From Micropruina sp. (GTDB taxonomy: Bacteria > Actinomycetota > Actinomycetes > Propionibacteriales > Propionibacteriaceae), in NCBI GenBank assembly GCA_016711205.1, contig JADJTM010000001.1, forward strand, positions 310,001 through 374,000: a stretch of DNA of 64,000 bases. Direction: 5' to 3'. A model generated the notes under the pieces. The model saw nothing but the letters and a program-made list of their open reading frames with translations. It did no database searches and had not been told where the DNA came from. This document shows, piece after piece, positions 9,220 to 17,107 of the stretch (positions within the stretch are counted from its first letter, which is position 1; the number at the start of each line of letters is the position of its first letter). A program made the position numbers and the translations under genes.

Positions 9220-9495
9220 CTACTGGGCGGACGGCTTGGGCTTGAACGACTGGACCGGTGCCGGCTCGTCCTGCGCGTTCATCAGCCTCGGCAGCTCATC
9301 CAGGTCGATGTAGAAGCGCACATCGCCGGTTTCGGTGTCCACCGCCGCCTTCACCTCGGCGTGCCGCTTGGCCGACATCGAACGTCCGTTGCTCAGCACG
9401 ATCGGGTAGGTCTGCATCGCGGACACCCGCAACCCGCTGATCTCGCGCGGATACAACTCGAACTGCCTGGCCGACTCCCGGTGCTCCGATTCCAT
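9220..9495 (-). CDS. Small conserved-type hypothetical protein
   Basis: A 91-aa protein starting at the ATG at 9495 (MESEHRESARQFE). The frame could extend to 9549 but would then overlap the yajQ end. The protein is polar, with a central YPIVLSNGRSMSAKRHAEVK and a Pro-rich tail (EPAPVQSFKPKPSAQ); there are no membrane segments. It follows yajQ by about 10 bp, suggesting co-transcription. I do not recognise the family. Confidence 0.6.
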   Translation of the reverse strand: MESEHRESARQFELYPREISGLRVSAMQTYPIVLSNGRSMSAKRHAEVKAAVDTETGDVRFYIDLDELPRLMNAQDEPAPVQSFKPKPSAQ

Positions 9496-9505
9496 CAACC
9501 CAGGC

Positions 9506-9997
9506 TCACCGGTAGTTGGCGAACTGAACAGCGAAGTCGTAGTCGGCACCCTTGATCAACTGCTGGCAGGTCTGCAGGTCGTCGCGCTTCTTGCTGAACA
9601 CCCGCAACTCATCGCCCTGTACCTGGGTGCGCACACCCTTGGGCCCTTCGTCACGGATCAGCTTGGCGATCTTTCGGGCGTCGTCGCCCGAGATGCCCTG
9701 CTGCATGGTGGCGGTCAGCTTCCAGATCTTGCCCGACAGGCGCGGCTCGCCCGACTTGAGCGACTTCAGGTCGATCTTGCGGCGCACCAGCATGGTCTGC
9801 AGCACATCCAGCACCGCCTTGACCCGCTCTTCGCCCTCGGCCTCCATGTCGATCGAGTCCCCCGACAGCTTGATCGAGGCGCCGGTGCCCTTGAAGTCGT
9901 AGCGGTTGCGAATCTCTTTCGCCGTCATGTTGACGGCGTTCTCCAACTCTTGCTGGTCGAACTTGCTGACCACGTCGAATGAGCTATCCCCAGCCAT
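9506..9997 (-). CDS. yajQ: YajQ-family nucleotide-binding protein (UPF0234)
   Basis: A 163-aa protein from the ATG at 9997 (MAGDSSFDVVSKFD). A GTG at 10009 is in frame, but the AAGGTGA Shine-Dalgarno abuts it directly, whereas it sits 12 nt from the ATG, so I prefer the ATG. Typical YajQ motifs are DQQELENAVNMTAKEIRNRY, DFKGTGASI, VRRKIDLKSLK and the C-terminal DYDFAVQFANYR. The family has two ferredoxin-like domains and binds nucleotides (in some bacteria cyclic di-GMP); the role here is not shown. It reads away from the tRNA-Tyr gene and overlaps no phage sequence. Confidence 0.92.
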   Translation of the reverse strand: MAGDSSFDVVSKFDQQELENAVNMTAKEIRNRYDFKGTGASIKLSGDSIDMEAEGEERVKAVLDVLQTMLVRRKIDLKSLKSGEPRLSGKIWKLTATMQQGISGDDARKIAKLIRDEGPKGVRTQVQGDELRVFSKKRDDLQTCQQLIKGADYDFAVQFANYR

Positions 9998-10078
9998 CGT
10001 GTGCGCCACTCACCTTCATCTGTCGTGGATTGGTCCGCCCCGGCCAGATGTTGCTATCTTGGTCCTCGGCCCAACCAC

Positions 10079-10160
10079 GGCAGGTTGCCCGAGCGGCCAA
10101 AGGGAGCGGTCTGTAAAACCGTCGGCATCGCCTACGTAGGTTCGAATCCTACACCTGCCA
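10079..10160 (+). tRNA. tRNA-Tyr (GTA), prophage integration site
   Basis: An 82-nt class II tRNA with a 7-bp acceptor stem GGCAGGT/ACCTGCC, discriminator A at 10160, anticodon loop CTGTAAA giving GTA, and a long variable arm, as expected for bacterial tRNA-Tyr. CCA is not fully encoded. The T arm and acceptor 3' end (10140-10161) are duplicated at 25725-25746, marking integration of the prophage; the tRNA remains intact at the left end. A weak promoter may lie at TTGGTC 10030 / TATCTT 10055. Confidence 0.95.
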
Positions 10161-10161
10161 C
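10140..10161. repeat. attL core (22 bp)
   Basis: A 22-bp sequence beginning GTTCGAATCC and ending CCTGCCAC, identical to 25725-25746. It covers the T-loop, T-stem and acceptor 3' strand of tRNA-Tyr, the classic target of tyrosine integrases. Confidence 0.92.
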
Positions 10162-10165
10162 AACA

Positions 10166-10214
10166 GAAAACAACCTCTGACTAGGAAGAACGCAAGAGTT
10201 CAGAGGTTGTTTTC
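10166..10214. terminator. Strong hairpin just inside attL
   Basis: A perfect 15-bp stem GAAAACAACCTCTGA (10166-10180) / TCAGAGGTTGTTTTC (10200-10214) with a 19-nt loop. A-rich and T-rich ends allow bidirectional termination: it could end tRNA-Tyr transcription from the left and the phage late transcript from the right. Confidence 0.75.
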
Positions 10215-10221
10215 CGGCGCC

Positions 10222-10240
10222 GTGCCCACTACGTGCCCAA
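10222..10240. promoter_or_regulatory. Probable integrase arm-type sites, left end
   Basis: Two direct copies of CGTGCCCA separated by three bases lie about 60 bp inside attL. The same GTGCCC(A) word recurs four times at the other prophage end (25590-25630). Tyrosine integrases use such short direct repeats in the attP arms. The assignment rests on word repetition and position only. Confidence 0.5.
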
Positions 10241-10244
10241 AGCC

Positions 10245-10652
10245 TCAGGGCTGGCGCGTTGTGCGCCTAGCTGAGCCCTTGGGAGGTACTTGGCTATCCC
10301 TAGCCGCCTGAGCATCCGCGAGAGGCTCCAGCCGCACCACAGCAACGCTGAGCCGGTCCACAGCCTTAGCTAGGGACTCCTGACCTTCTCTGAGGTCTGC
10401 CCGGTCCTCGGTGGACTCCAGCCGGAACGTCTCGAACGCGGTGCGTAGGTCGGATCGGTCTTTGGTGGATTCTTCCATGAACTGCACAATTCTTTCACCG
10501 TTGCCCTCGACGGTGCCCTTGATGGATTTACTCTGCAAATAGTTGAGCCACTGAGGCCAAATAAGCATCGCAACAATCACAGCAACAGCAACGAGAGCTT
10601 GCGGCCAGGTCAGAACTTCCGACAGGTCAATAGGGTTTTCGAGCGGGATCAT
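10245..10652 (-). CDS. Small membrane coiled-coil phage protein
   Basis: A 135-aa protein with one N-terminal membrane segment (about residues 15-36, PQALVAVAVIVAMLIWPQWL) followed by a charged helical region with repeated TEDRADLREGQ/TKDRSDLRTAF units, and a basic tail. It is the last gene of the late transcript, where lysis genes often lie, and one-TM coiled-coil proteins can be holins or membrane anchors. No lysin is associated, so the holin idea is only a possibility. The family is not recognised. Confidence 0.65.
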   Translation of the reverse strand: MIPLENPIDLSEVLTWPQALVAVAVIVAMLIWPQWLNYLQSKSIKGTVEGNGERIVQFMEESTKDRSDLRTAFETFRLESTEDRADLREGQESLAKAVDRLSVAVVRLEPLADAQAARDSQVPPKGSARRTTRQP

Positions 10653-10669
10653 AGCTACAGCTTTCTAAC

Positions 10670-11740
10670 TTAGGGGTGGACTACGTTCCACGTAATGTTC
10701 ATCAGCCCTTGATCCACCAAGAAGGTAATACGTTGGACCTGCCCGCCTGTATCGTCAAACGGGTCATTTGTGAGCATTACGCCATCAATTCGCGGTTGCA
10801 TCCACCAGATTGCCCGGCAGGTGCCTTGCCAATAACCGCGAGAAGCTTCATTCACTCGACGTAGCCAACGTTTGGCCGGTGCCCAGTTAGCGGGCGGAAC
10901 AGCCCCGCCAGGAGGTTTGACATTCAAAGTAACGTCACGAGACCGAACAGCACCAGTGCCGCTAGTAACAGAGGCATCGTAATAGGTGCGCCTCTTGCTC
11001 TTGGTATCGCCAGTGCTGGGATCGGTCCATTCAGCGGTAAGCCGCAAGATATTCGCCCAGTCTTCGAGATTCTCAATACGGTCTAGATTCTCGAAAGTGT
11101 TAGCGTCCAAAATAGCCAGCCGCTGGTACGGGTAGGGGTCGCTTATGCACTCGACGGTGGGCGTCGCGGCGTCCATCCGGCCGCGCAGCAATTGGGCCAT
11201 GGTGCTGGCGCAGGTGCGCAGGAAGTCGCCCACGTCGTCGTCTTTCTCGACCGCCATGGCCCGGTATTCGGCCAGCGCGGCCGCGTCGGGGGCGACGTTG
11301 CTGGCCGGCTCCAGCCACACCGGTTTCCGGTAGAACGCGAGTGCGTCATAGGTCTGCTTGACCGTGGTGTAGGCGTTGTTGACGGCGGCCGCCAGGTGCG
11401 ACGGGTACTCAAGGATCGTTTCGTAGCTCTCGGCCACGAACTGCACGTAGGCGCCGGCAGAATCAACGGTGAGCCGGCGTTCCACGATGACGCCGCTAAA
11501 CAGGGTGTTGATGTTCTGGGCGCCGGGGTAGCGCCAGCCGGCGTCCACCTGGACCACGGGCAGCGCCCGCGGGTTGGTCAGGCCGTAGTTGTCTTCGGAC
11601 AGGTACGCCAACGGAGCCTTGAATTGGGCCGTGGCGTAGGGGGCACGTCCGCCGTCCAGGTCTACAGTCACGTCCCAGGCGGGCATATCGCGCAGATGGT
11701 CGGGGCCGCCAGGCAGCCGCACTGCCCACACGTGCTCCAC
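10670..11740 (-). CDS. Minor tail / baseplate-hub-like protein (main frame)
   Basis: A 356-aa frame from a GTG at 11740. Coding-like sequence with strongly G/C third positions continues upstream in the same frame to 11836 without a start codon. The true protein therefore probably joins the 12207-11830 frame through a -1 frame change. Motifs such as WDVTVDLDGGRAPYATAQF, LFSGVIVERRLTVDSAG, DFLRTCASTMAQLLRG and a Trp-rich C-terminal part resemble siphophage minor tail or hub proteins; I cannot name the family. Genes just downstream of the tape measure usually encode the tail tip. The base composition changes inside the gene: it is G+C-rich above ~11130 and clearly less so below. Confidence 0.7.
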   Translation of the reverse strand: MEHVWAVRLPGGPDHLRDMPAWDVTVDLDGGRAPYATAQFKAPLAYLSEDNYGLTNPRALPVVQVDAGWRYPGAQNINTLFSGVIVERRLTVDSAGAYVQFVAESYETILEYPSHLAAAVNNAYTTVKQTYDALAFYRKPVWLEPASNVAPDAAALAEYRAMAVEKDDDVGDFLRTCASTMAQLLRGRMDAATPTVECISDPYPYQRLAILDANTFENLDRIENLEDWANILRLTAEWTDPSTGDTKSKRRTYYDASVTSGTGAVRSRDVTLNVKPPGGAVPPANWAPAKRWLRRVNEASRGYWQGTCRAIWWMQPRIDGVMLTNDPFDDTGGQVQRITFLVDQGLMNITWNVVHP

Positions 11741-12207
11741 GTAGGGCTCGGTGGCCCAGTCGGGGCTGTTCTCGTCCTCCCACGGGTCGGGGTAGGCGTC
11801 ACCACCGGGCGAGGGGTCGGGCTGACCGTGCCGCCGTCACCGGCGACCGGGTAGGCGATGGTGACCGACACGGTCAGGGTGCCGCCGGCGTAGTTGACGC
11901 CGGACAATGACACCGACGCGGACTCTTTCACTTTCTTGGTGGTCGAGAGGGTGACCCATGAGCCGCTCACGCTCTTGATCGTCTTGGCGCCGGACCCATT
12001 CAGGTTCAGGTTCGAGCTGGAACCGTCCGCGATGGCGCCGCCCGACCAGCTCAGCGAGTTGGTTGAGTCGATAATCGGGGCGTCTCGGTCAATCCTGATT
12101 TTGGCGCCGACGATTCGGGCGGCCGTGCCGGTCGTGTTCATCTGGATCGAGTCGTAAAAGAACCCGACCCGAACGCCATTCTTGCGGCCACCGTATGCCC
12201 CGGCCAT
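11668..12207 (-). CDS. Tail protein, N-terminal frame (probably fused to the next gene)
   Basis: It starts at the ATG at 12207 (MAGAYGGRKNGVRVGFFYDS), in a TGATG overlap with the preceding gene. The first ~125 residues are Ser/Thr/Gly-rich beta sequence ending VTIAYPVAGDGGT. After about 11835 this frame becomes Pro/Thr/Arg-rich and non-coding in character, while the frame of 10670-11740 becomes coding-like. The real product is probably one ~512-aa protein. No canonical slippery heptamer is visible at the junction, so a lost base in the assembly is the likelier cause. Confidence 0.6.
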   Translation of the reverse strand: MAGAYGGRKNGVRVGFFYDSIQMNTTGTAARIVGAKIRIDRDAPIIDSTNSLSWSGGAIADGSSSNLNLNGSGAKTIKSVSGSWVTLSTTKKVKESASVSLSGVNYAGGTLTVSVTIAYPVAGDGGTVSPTPRPVVTPTPTRGRTRTAPTGPPSPTWSTCGQCGCLAAPTICAICPPGT

Positions 12208-13607
12208 CAGCGGGCCTGCTCTCGGAAGTCGATCACCAGCAGCCACTTGGACGCCTTGCCGGGCAGTGCCTGTTCAGGGTTGAACCGTGCCCGACCGACC
12301 GCCCGGTGCTGTAGTCCGTCCAGCTCGTCGTCGCTGGTCAGTCTCACCAGGCCGGACATCCGGTAGACGCTGTCCAGCGCCAGGGCTTGGGCCAGGCTGG
12401 CGCACAGGAACGTGAGTTGCCCGGCCAGCAGCCCAGCGGTGCCAGCCGTAATCAGGCTCTGCTCCACGTTGAAGATTTCCGCCACCGACCGGCGTAGGTC
12501 ACGTTCCAGCGCGGCACCCAACAGTTCCTCGGCATCGGTGGAGTACTCCAGCACACCTTCCAGCGCTTGCACCATGACCACGGCAGCGGTCGCAGTGTAG
12601 AGGTCCGACGGTGAGCTGTTGGCGCCGACCTGCCATTGGGTGCTCTTGGGGGTGGGGATTGTGGCGTCCGATCCGGAACCGTCGAAGTAGGGGCCAACCT
12701 GATCGGTCTTCTCAACCTGGAGCGCGGTCAGACGGATGGTGTCGCCCACGGCCCACGTGATGGACGACGGCATACGCCACGAGGCTTGCATCCGGTCGGC
12801 GCCCGCTGGGGCCGTTACCACGAAGCTCACGCGCGTCCAGGTGTTGGCTGCCAGCGACACAGCCGGGGAGTCAACACCGGCAGCGGTCCAGCCCGTACCG
12901 GTCGCGAACCGGTAGGACACTTGCACATTTCCTGCCTTGGTGGCGCGCATGTAGGCCGAGAACGCGTAGGTCTGGCCCGGTGTCACCGGCATTCCGCCCA
13001 CAGCCGGTGACGTGCTCGCCGGGTTGCCGACCCAGTTGAGGCCGGAGTGGGACGCCGCGCCCGCCGACGTGCACGCCACCTGGACAGCGGTGGTGACACC
13101 GGCAGGCAAACCCGTTTGACCGGTGACCAGTGAGACGGTCCACGAATTGCGCGCAGCCCAGTCGGTCAGCGCGGTGCAACGGGGATCGGAATAGAGGTTG
13201 GTTCGCGACAGCGTCAACACTGGCGCGGGCGGGTCCATGACGGAAACGACCGCGAGTTCAACGGCCACAGTCGCGGACGGCGCGGGTGGCAGCGTCAGAA
13301 TATGTTCCGTAGCCGTGGCGGTGACCGTCAGAGTGCCGGTCTGGCCGGACGCCAGCACAGTTTCACCCGAGTCCAGGTACCGGTAGGCCAGGCGCACATC
13401 GGCGTCCACGTCGGACTCAATAGGCCGCGCCAGCGTCAGGGTGAGCACGCTGGAGAATCCGGGACCAACAGCTACCCGTGCGGTGGCGAAGTCGTCACCG
13501 TTGGCAGCGACCACCTTCCACTTGCCCTCGGCCACGTCCTCAGAGGGTGATTCGGCGCGTAGCTTGGCGTGGATCAGCCGATCATCTCCGGACAGGGTCA
13601 CAGTCAT
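12207..13607 (-). CDS. Minor tail protein with carbohydrate-binding-like domain
   Basis: A 466-aa protein. Residues ~1-125 form an Ig-like beta domain. Residues ~140-325 resemble a carbohydrate-binding jelly roll as found in phage adhesins (RTNLYSDPRC..., MPVTPGQTYAFSAYMRATKA, WTRVSFVVTAPAGADRMQ, LTALQVEKTDQVGPYFDGSG). The C-terminal ~130 residues are helical. It lies between the tape measure and tail-tip genes, so it is a likely receptor-binding or tail-tip component. Its composition is G+C-rich like the host and unlike the neighbouring phage genes, suggesting recent exchange of the adsorption module. Confidence 0.75.
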   Translation of the reverse strand: MTVTLSGDDRLIHAKLRAESPSEDVAEGKWKVVAANGDDFATARVAVGPGFSSVLTLTLARPIESDVDADVRLAYRYLDSGETVLASGQTGTLTVTATATEHILTLPPAPSATVAVELAVVSVMDPPAPVLTLSRTNLYSDPRCTALTDWAARNSWTVSLVTGQTGLPAGVTTAVQVACTSAGAASHSGLNWVGNPASTSPAVGGMPVTPGQTYAFSAYMRATKAGNVQVSYRFATGTGWTAAGVDSPAVSLAANTWTRVSFVVTAPAGADRMQASWRMPSSITWAVGDTIRLTALQVEKTDQVGPYFDGSGSDATIPTPKSTQWQVGANSSPSDLYTATAAVVMVQALEGVLEYSTDAEELLGAALERDLRRSVAEIFNVEQSLITAGTAGLLAGQLTFLCASLAQALALDSVYRMSGLVRLTSDDELDGLQHRAVGRARFNPEQALPGKASKWLLVIDFREQAR

Positions 13608-14594
13608 TTACGGCACGTCCTTTCGGGCTTTCACCTTAACCCAGATGGTGGGGGGATTGATAGCGGCAGCAGCCCTATTTACCTCACCCTGCAACCCGCT
13701 GTCATTGAGCTTTGTTCCGAACTTGATTTTGTTACCCTCTTTGCTCGCTTGAGCTTGTGCGCGATTCTGTACACCAGGGATAGCCTTAAGAACTCCTGCC
13801 GCGTCCATATCCGTTGGGAGCTTAATAGGAGTCTTGTTAATCTGACCTTGCGCTTGATTACTAACAGCGGCGGCATTCGTTGGAGGCGTCACAGTAGTTG
13901 GCACCGTTACCGGATTCTTGTTGGCCTGAGCCTGAGCGCCTGAATTGTCCACAGTCGTATTGTCGGTGCTCACCTTGGCGTCAGCGTTTAAGAAAACCTC
14001 GACCTTCTCGCGGCGCTTCCCACCCTTAGACCACTCTTTCGCCACGATAGCTTGACTTTCACGCGGCAGCTTGCGGAAGTTCTCACGCGCGGCAGGGGAC
14101 AGTTCAGCGTCAGCGTCAAACTTCAGGATGAGCTTGTTGTTTCTAGCCTCTGTCTGTTGCCGCTTCTTCCACTCCTTGAAGTTGATCTTGCTGTCTTTAA
14201 GGATCGTACTAGCGTAATCGTCAAGAGTGGACGCGCCCTCTTTGAGACTGTCATTGAAAGAGTCTTGCGAGCGCTTAGCTTCTGCGAGTTGCTCGGTGCG
14301 GCCTTTATCAGCCTCAGTGGCTAGCCGTTGCTGTTCAGCCGCCTCAGCGGTCGCGGCGTTCGTCTTACTTAAACCCGTTCGGTATTCGCTAAGCTGAGTC
14401 GCATTCGCCTGATACTGCGTATTCGCATCGCCGTTGATATCAATCGACTGACGGTAAAGCTCGTTCTGGTTTTCAATCTCGCGACTAAGAATCGAGTCAG
14501 CGTCAGCCAGCGCGGTTTTGTCACCAGCCATCGCCCGAAGAATGGTAGCGGTTTCCTCGGTGGATAAGTTGTACTTGTTTTGAACCTCAAGCAA
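13608..14594 (-). CDS. Tape measure protein, C-terminal frame
   Basis: A 328-aa frame that continues the tape measure. The sequence in this frame is coding-like for ~50 bases above the first start codon, back to an A5 run at 14643-14647. It is rich in helical, Gln/Ala/Lys segments (QNELYRQSIDINGDANTQYQ, AEAAEQQRLATEADKGRTEQ) and Asn/Thr/Ala-rich repeats. Joined to the N-terminal frame it gives about 540 aa, a short tape measure that predicts a tail near 80 nm by the usual ~1.5 A per residue rule. Confidence 0.75.
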   Translation of the reverse strand: MLEVQNKYNLSTEETATILRAMAGDKTALADADSILSREIENQNELYRQSIDINGDANTQYQANATQLSEYRTGLSKTNAATAEAAEQQRLATEADKGRTEQLAEAKRSQDSFNDSLKEGASTLDDYASTILKDSKINFKEWKKRQQTEARNNKLILKFDADAELSPAARENFRKLPRESQAIVAKEWSKGGKRREKVEVFLNADAKVSTDNTTVDNSGAQAQANKNPVTVPTTVTPPTNAAAVSNQAQGQINKTPIKLPTDMDAAGVLKAIPGVQNRAQAQASKEGNKIKFGTKLNDSGLQGEVNRAAAAINPPTIWVKVKARKDVP

Positions 14595-15232
14595 CTGCTC
14601 ACCGACTGTAATATCTTCCTTCTGCCAGGGCTCATACCACTCTTTTTGTCGGCAATCTTCTGGACGGTATCGAGAATTCGAGAGAACCAGTCCAGAAGTT
14701 CAGGATTACCACCGACCTGAGCAAGCTCCTGACCAAGGTCATTTACATTCTCTTGCGTCTCGGTTGCTTCCTCGGCGGCAGCTTGGAGACTGCTAATCAC
14801 CAGGCCGATACCGGCAGCGGCAGCTAGGCCAGCCACGGCACCGGCAGGACCGAAGCCAGCAAAAGCGTTCGCCGCTACCTCTTGGAATGCGTCAACAATG
14901 GACTCAGCCGAACCGTCGAAGCTCGCAGCCGCTTCTTTAGCGGTTGAATTCGCCTCATCCTTTAGCTCGTCCATTCCTTCGCCAGCGTCTTTTGCGCCCT
15001 TCTTGAAGTTGTCACCCATCCGGTTAGCGGTAGTTTTCGACTCCTTCTTAACCTTGTCGAAAGCGTCGCTGAATTCACGCTCTAGCGCATCCGCCGCTTT
15101 GTCAGCATTCTTCTTGCTAGCGTCAGCCAGGTCGTCCAAAGAATCAGATACATCATCAAGAGACTTCTCAACGTCTTTAGTTCCCTTGAGCCAGCCGCTC
15201 ACGTCTGAAACGAGAGTGAGTTTGAATGCCAT
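14369..15232 (-). CDS. Tape measure protein, N-terminal frame
   Basis: It opens MAFKLTLVSDVSGWLKGTKD followed by heptad-like VEKSLDDVSDSLDDLADAS and an Ala/Gly hydrophobic stretch (AFAGFGPAGAVAGLAAAAGIG), typical of siphophage tape measure proteins. Only about the first 196 residues are real. After GACAAAAAGAG (A5 at 14643-14647) this frame turns Arg/Ser-rich and the -1 frame takes over. The slip site CAAAAAG is not an ideal XXXYYYZ heptamer, so both a programmed -1 shift and a missing A are possible. No separate tail-assembly-chaperone pair is visible upstream. Confidence 0.75.
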   Translation of the reverse strand: MAFKLTLVSDVSGWLKGTKDVEKSLDDVSDSLDDLADASKKNADKAADALEREFSDAFDKVKKESKTTANRMGDNFKKGAKDAGEGMDELKDEANSTAKEAAASFDGSAESIVDAFQEVAANAFAGFGPAGAVAGLAAAAGIGLVISSLQAAAEEATETQENVNDLGQELAQVGGNPELLDWFSRILDTVQKIADKKSGMSPGRRKILQSVSSCLRFKTSTTYPPRKPLPFFGRWLVTKPRWLTLTRFLVARLKTRTSFTVSRLISTAMRIRSIRRMRLSLANTERV

Positions 15233-15237
15233 AGCAA

Positions 15238-15741
15238 TTACCTCTTCTCTGCTGCGTCCATAAACGCACGCACAACGCTTTGAGCCCAGAACGCAGCAAC
15301 GCGCGGGAGGATGTTTGCGACCGCAGGCCCGATCACTCGACCGCGAGGGTTGCTAGCCGGCAGGTGTCGCTTGGTGTGCCGCTGGAAGCTCTTGCCCTTG
15401 CTGGATCGGACAGTGCTCAGAGAGTCCTTCGCGCCGTACTCGAAGCCCCGCCAGTGAACATCCGGAGTGAGGCCCCCACATGAGCCGACCCGACGCCGCG
15501 AGGATGCCGTCACAAGCGTTGGGGGGTTGCCTGCCGCGATGCGAGCGCCGGGGGTAAGCATCCGTGCCTCCATCGGTCCTGAGCCCGTCAGGCGGCTCTC
15601 TACGGCGCTACGCCAGGGACCGTTCATGGTCGAGCGCAGACGGGCGGACACGTCGCGCCTAACCTCAGCGTCGGCACGCTTCATCGCCAGCACCGCGCCG
15701 CGAATCTCAGCCGGTGCGTTACCTACGCTCATTCGAATCAT
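15238..15741 (-). CDS. HK97 gp10-like head-tail/tail component
   Basis: A 167-aa basic protein starting at an ATG behind AGGGG. It contains ALVLAMKR-type helix content (RGAVLAMKRADAEVRRDVSA), WRSAVESRL and a C-terminal PAVANILPRVAAFWAQSVV. Size, charge and position suggest a gp10-like tail completion or minor tail protein, although here it lies after the major tail protein gene. No membrane segment. Family assignment is tentative. Confidence 0.6.
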   Translation of the reverse strand: MIRMSVGNAPAEIRGAVLAMKRADAEVRRDVSARLRSTMNGPWRSAVESRLTGSGPMEARMLTPGARIAAGNPPTLVTASSRRRVGSCGGLTPDVHWRGFEYGAKDSLSTVRSSKGKSFQRHTKRHLPASNPRGRVIGPAVANILPRVAAFWAQSVVRAFMDAAEKR

Positions 15742-15915
15742 CGAAAGCCCCTAATCGTGAAATCGGGCTAGCTTCAGGGACGGAAGGTGGTTATCAACCT
15801 GAAGCTAGCCCGAAATCTTTTGGCCTTGATATAGATTAAAGTTTAGTGTGCCGCTGTCGAATAGACACTAGGCCATCCTAAGCAGCCCTTAAGCTATATC
15901 AAGGGGTCTTGGTTA
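15742..15915. other. Non-coding 174 bp with nested inverted repeats inside the tail operon
   Basis: It holds a 15-bp perfect stem CGGGCTAGCTTCAGG (15764-15778) / 15798-15812. An 11-bp stem CCTTGATATAG (15824-15834) / CTATATCAAGG (15894-15904) encloses an AT-rich segment with TAGTGT/ACACTA. On the minus strand the second structure lies directly behind the major tail gene and could be a partial terminator. No gene is seen here, although siphophages usually place tail assembly chaperones near this position. Confidence 0.6.
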
Positions 15916-16338
15916 TTAGCTGAAGGCCGGCTTGCCGTCCATCGCAAGCTGAACCGTGGAAGTCAGGTAACCAGGAGTTACCGCACCGCCAATAGTTGCA
16001 GGCGACAGAGTGGCAGTGAAGGTGACAGTTACGCCAATCACAAGAACAGCCGTAAAAGTACACTTCTTGCCTTCATTGGTGAGCAGCCAGCGCAGCATGC
16101 CAGTAACAGAAATGTCCTGAATCATGCCGAGAGTGACTGCCCAAGTAGCAATGCCCAAGTCGGAAACAACGTTGCCACCAACACCGGTCCAGCTTCCAGA
16201 CGCGGCGGTAGGAGTAAACGTAAGCTCACCAATTTGCGGGGAGAGGTCATCAGTGTCGTCAGAGCCCGCGACACTCGCATTAACCGTAACGGTCTTGAAA
16301 GACAGCGGGGTCGTAACCGGATGATCAATAGTAGCCAT
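15916..16338 (-). CDS. Major tail (tube) protein
   Basis: A 140-aa protein, small and beta-rich: FKTVTVNASVAGSDDTDDLS, GELTFTPTAASGSWTGVGG, WAVTLGMIQDISVTGML, and VTVTFTATLSPATIGG. This is consistent with a siphophage tube subunit. It lies behind a strong AAGGAAAC Shine-Dalgarno, between the head-tail completion genes and the tape measure, and is followed by a terminator-like structure as expected for a highly expressed gene. The assignment is by position, size and strand character. Confidence 0.7.
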   Translation of the reverse strand: MATIDHPVTTPLSFKTVTVNASVAGSDDTDDLSPQIGELTFTPTAASGSWTGVGGNVVSDLGIATWAVTLGMIQDISVTGMLRWLLTNEGKKCTFTAVLVIGVTVTFTATLSPATIGGAVTPGYLTSTVQLAMDGKPAFS

Positions 16339-16339
16339 T

Positions 16340-16717
16340 TCAGTTTCCTTCGTCGTTTATCTTGTAAAAACAGGTAACGGTCAGCTTCCAACCGTCATAC
16401 TTCTCGCCTAGCACGCCGCGCTCTGCTGATTCCCAGTTGAAGCTAGGAAGCGTTTCAAGAACTTCCATGACTTCGAGCAGCAGCTTGTCTAAATCGTCCT
16501 CGGCCTTACTCGGATCGGCAGCGCTCAAAACCCAAACGGTAATCTCGTCCACCAGGGTTGAGAATCCGTTCAATTCAACGCGCTTACGAACTCCCGTATA
16601 GAGCCATATTGCGCCAGGCTTACGTACGCTGTCCAGTGGAATAGCGGTAGAACGTACCTGCCAGCCAGGCAGAGCCTCTAAAAAGGCTTCCTCTAGAAGC
16701 TTGCGCCCGCTTTTCAT
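16340..16717 (-). CDS. Tail terminator-like / head-tail completion protein
   Basis: A 125-aa protein of the size and alternating alpha/beta pattern of tail terminator proteins (gpU-like): RKLLEEAFLEALPGWQVRST, WLYTGVRKRVELNG, VDEITVWVLSAADPSKAEDD, KLTVTCFYKIND. It starts in an ATGA overlap with the stop of the preceding connector gene, so translation is coupled. Family identity is not proven. Confidence 0.6.
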   Translation of the reverse strand: MKSGRKLLEEAFLEALPGWQVRSTAIPLDSVRKPGAIWLYTGVRKRVELNGFSTLVDEITVWVLSAADPSKAEDDLDKLLLEVMEVLETLPSFNWESAERGVLGEKYDGWKLTVTCFYKINDEGN

Positions 16718-17103
16718 AGTGAATCCCTCCAGCGCCTACCCATACGGGGACGCCCGCCACGGGGGCGAAGAAGATTCTTTACTGTCCAATCCATCGGGAA
16801 AAGAGTTACACCTTCACCCATCAGCCCGGCTTGGTCATTTGAGTCACTAATGCCAGCGCGAACAAGAGCCCGAGCTTGCAGGACTTGAGCGGCAACCCAA
16901 TTCTCGGGAACTACCGCACCGTCAGGAAGTGACGGAGCGAAGGTTTCACACTGAATACGGGCGGCATTCAGAACAAACAGAATGCCGCTAATGGAGTTGA
17001 CGCCGTCATAATCCTCGTGACCAGGCCAGAGCACAGCAAGCCGGGGGTCGTCCAGATCATTAATCCAGCCTTCCCCAAGCCCGCTGTACGCCGGAATAGT
17101 CAT
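16714..17103 (-). CDS. Head-tail connector (gp6-like)
   Basis: A 129-aa protein from the ATG at 17103 (MTIPAYSGLGEGWINDLDDP). The frame is open further upstream but that part overlaps the capsid gene. Helical content with WPGHEDYDGVNSISGILFVL, ENWVAAQVLQARALVRAG and a basic C terminus (RPRGGRPRMGRRWRDSL) suits a connector/adaptor protein. It begins 4 bp after the capsid stop. Assignment is mainly by synteny. Confidence 0.65.
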   Translation of the reverse strand: MTIPAYSGLGEGWINDLDDPRLAVLWPGHEDYDGVNSISGILFVLNAARIQCETFAPSLPDGAVVPENWVAAQVLQARALVRAGISDSNDQAGLMGEGVTLFPMDWTVKNLLRPRGGRPRMGRRWRDSL

Positions 17104-17107
17104 AAGA

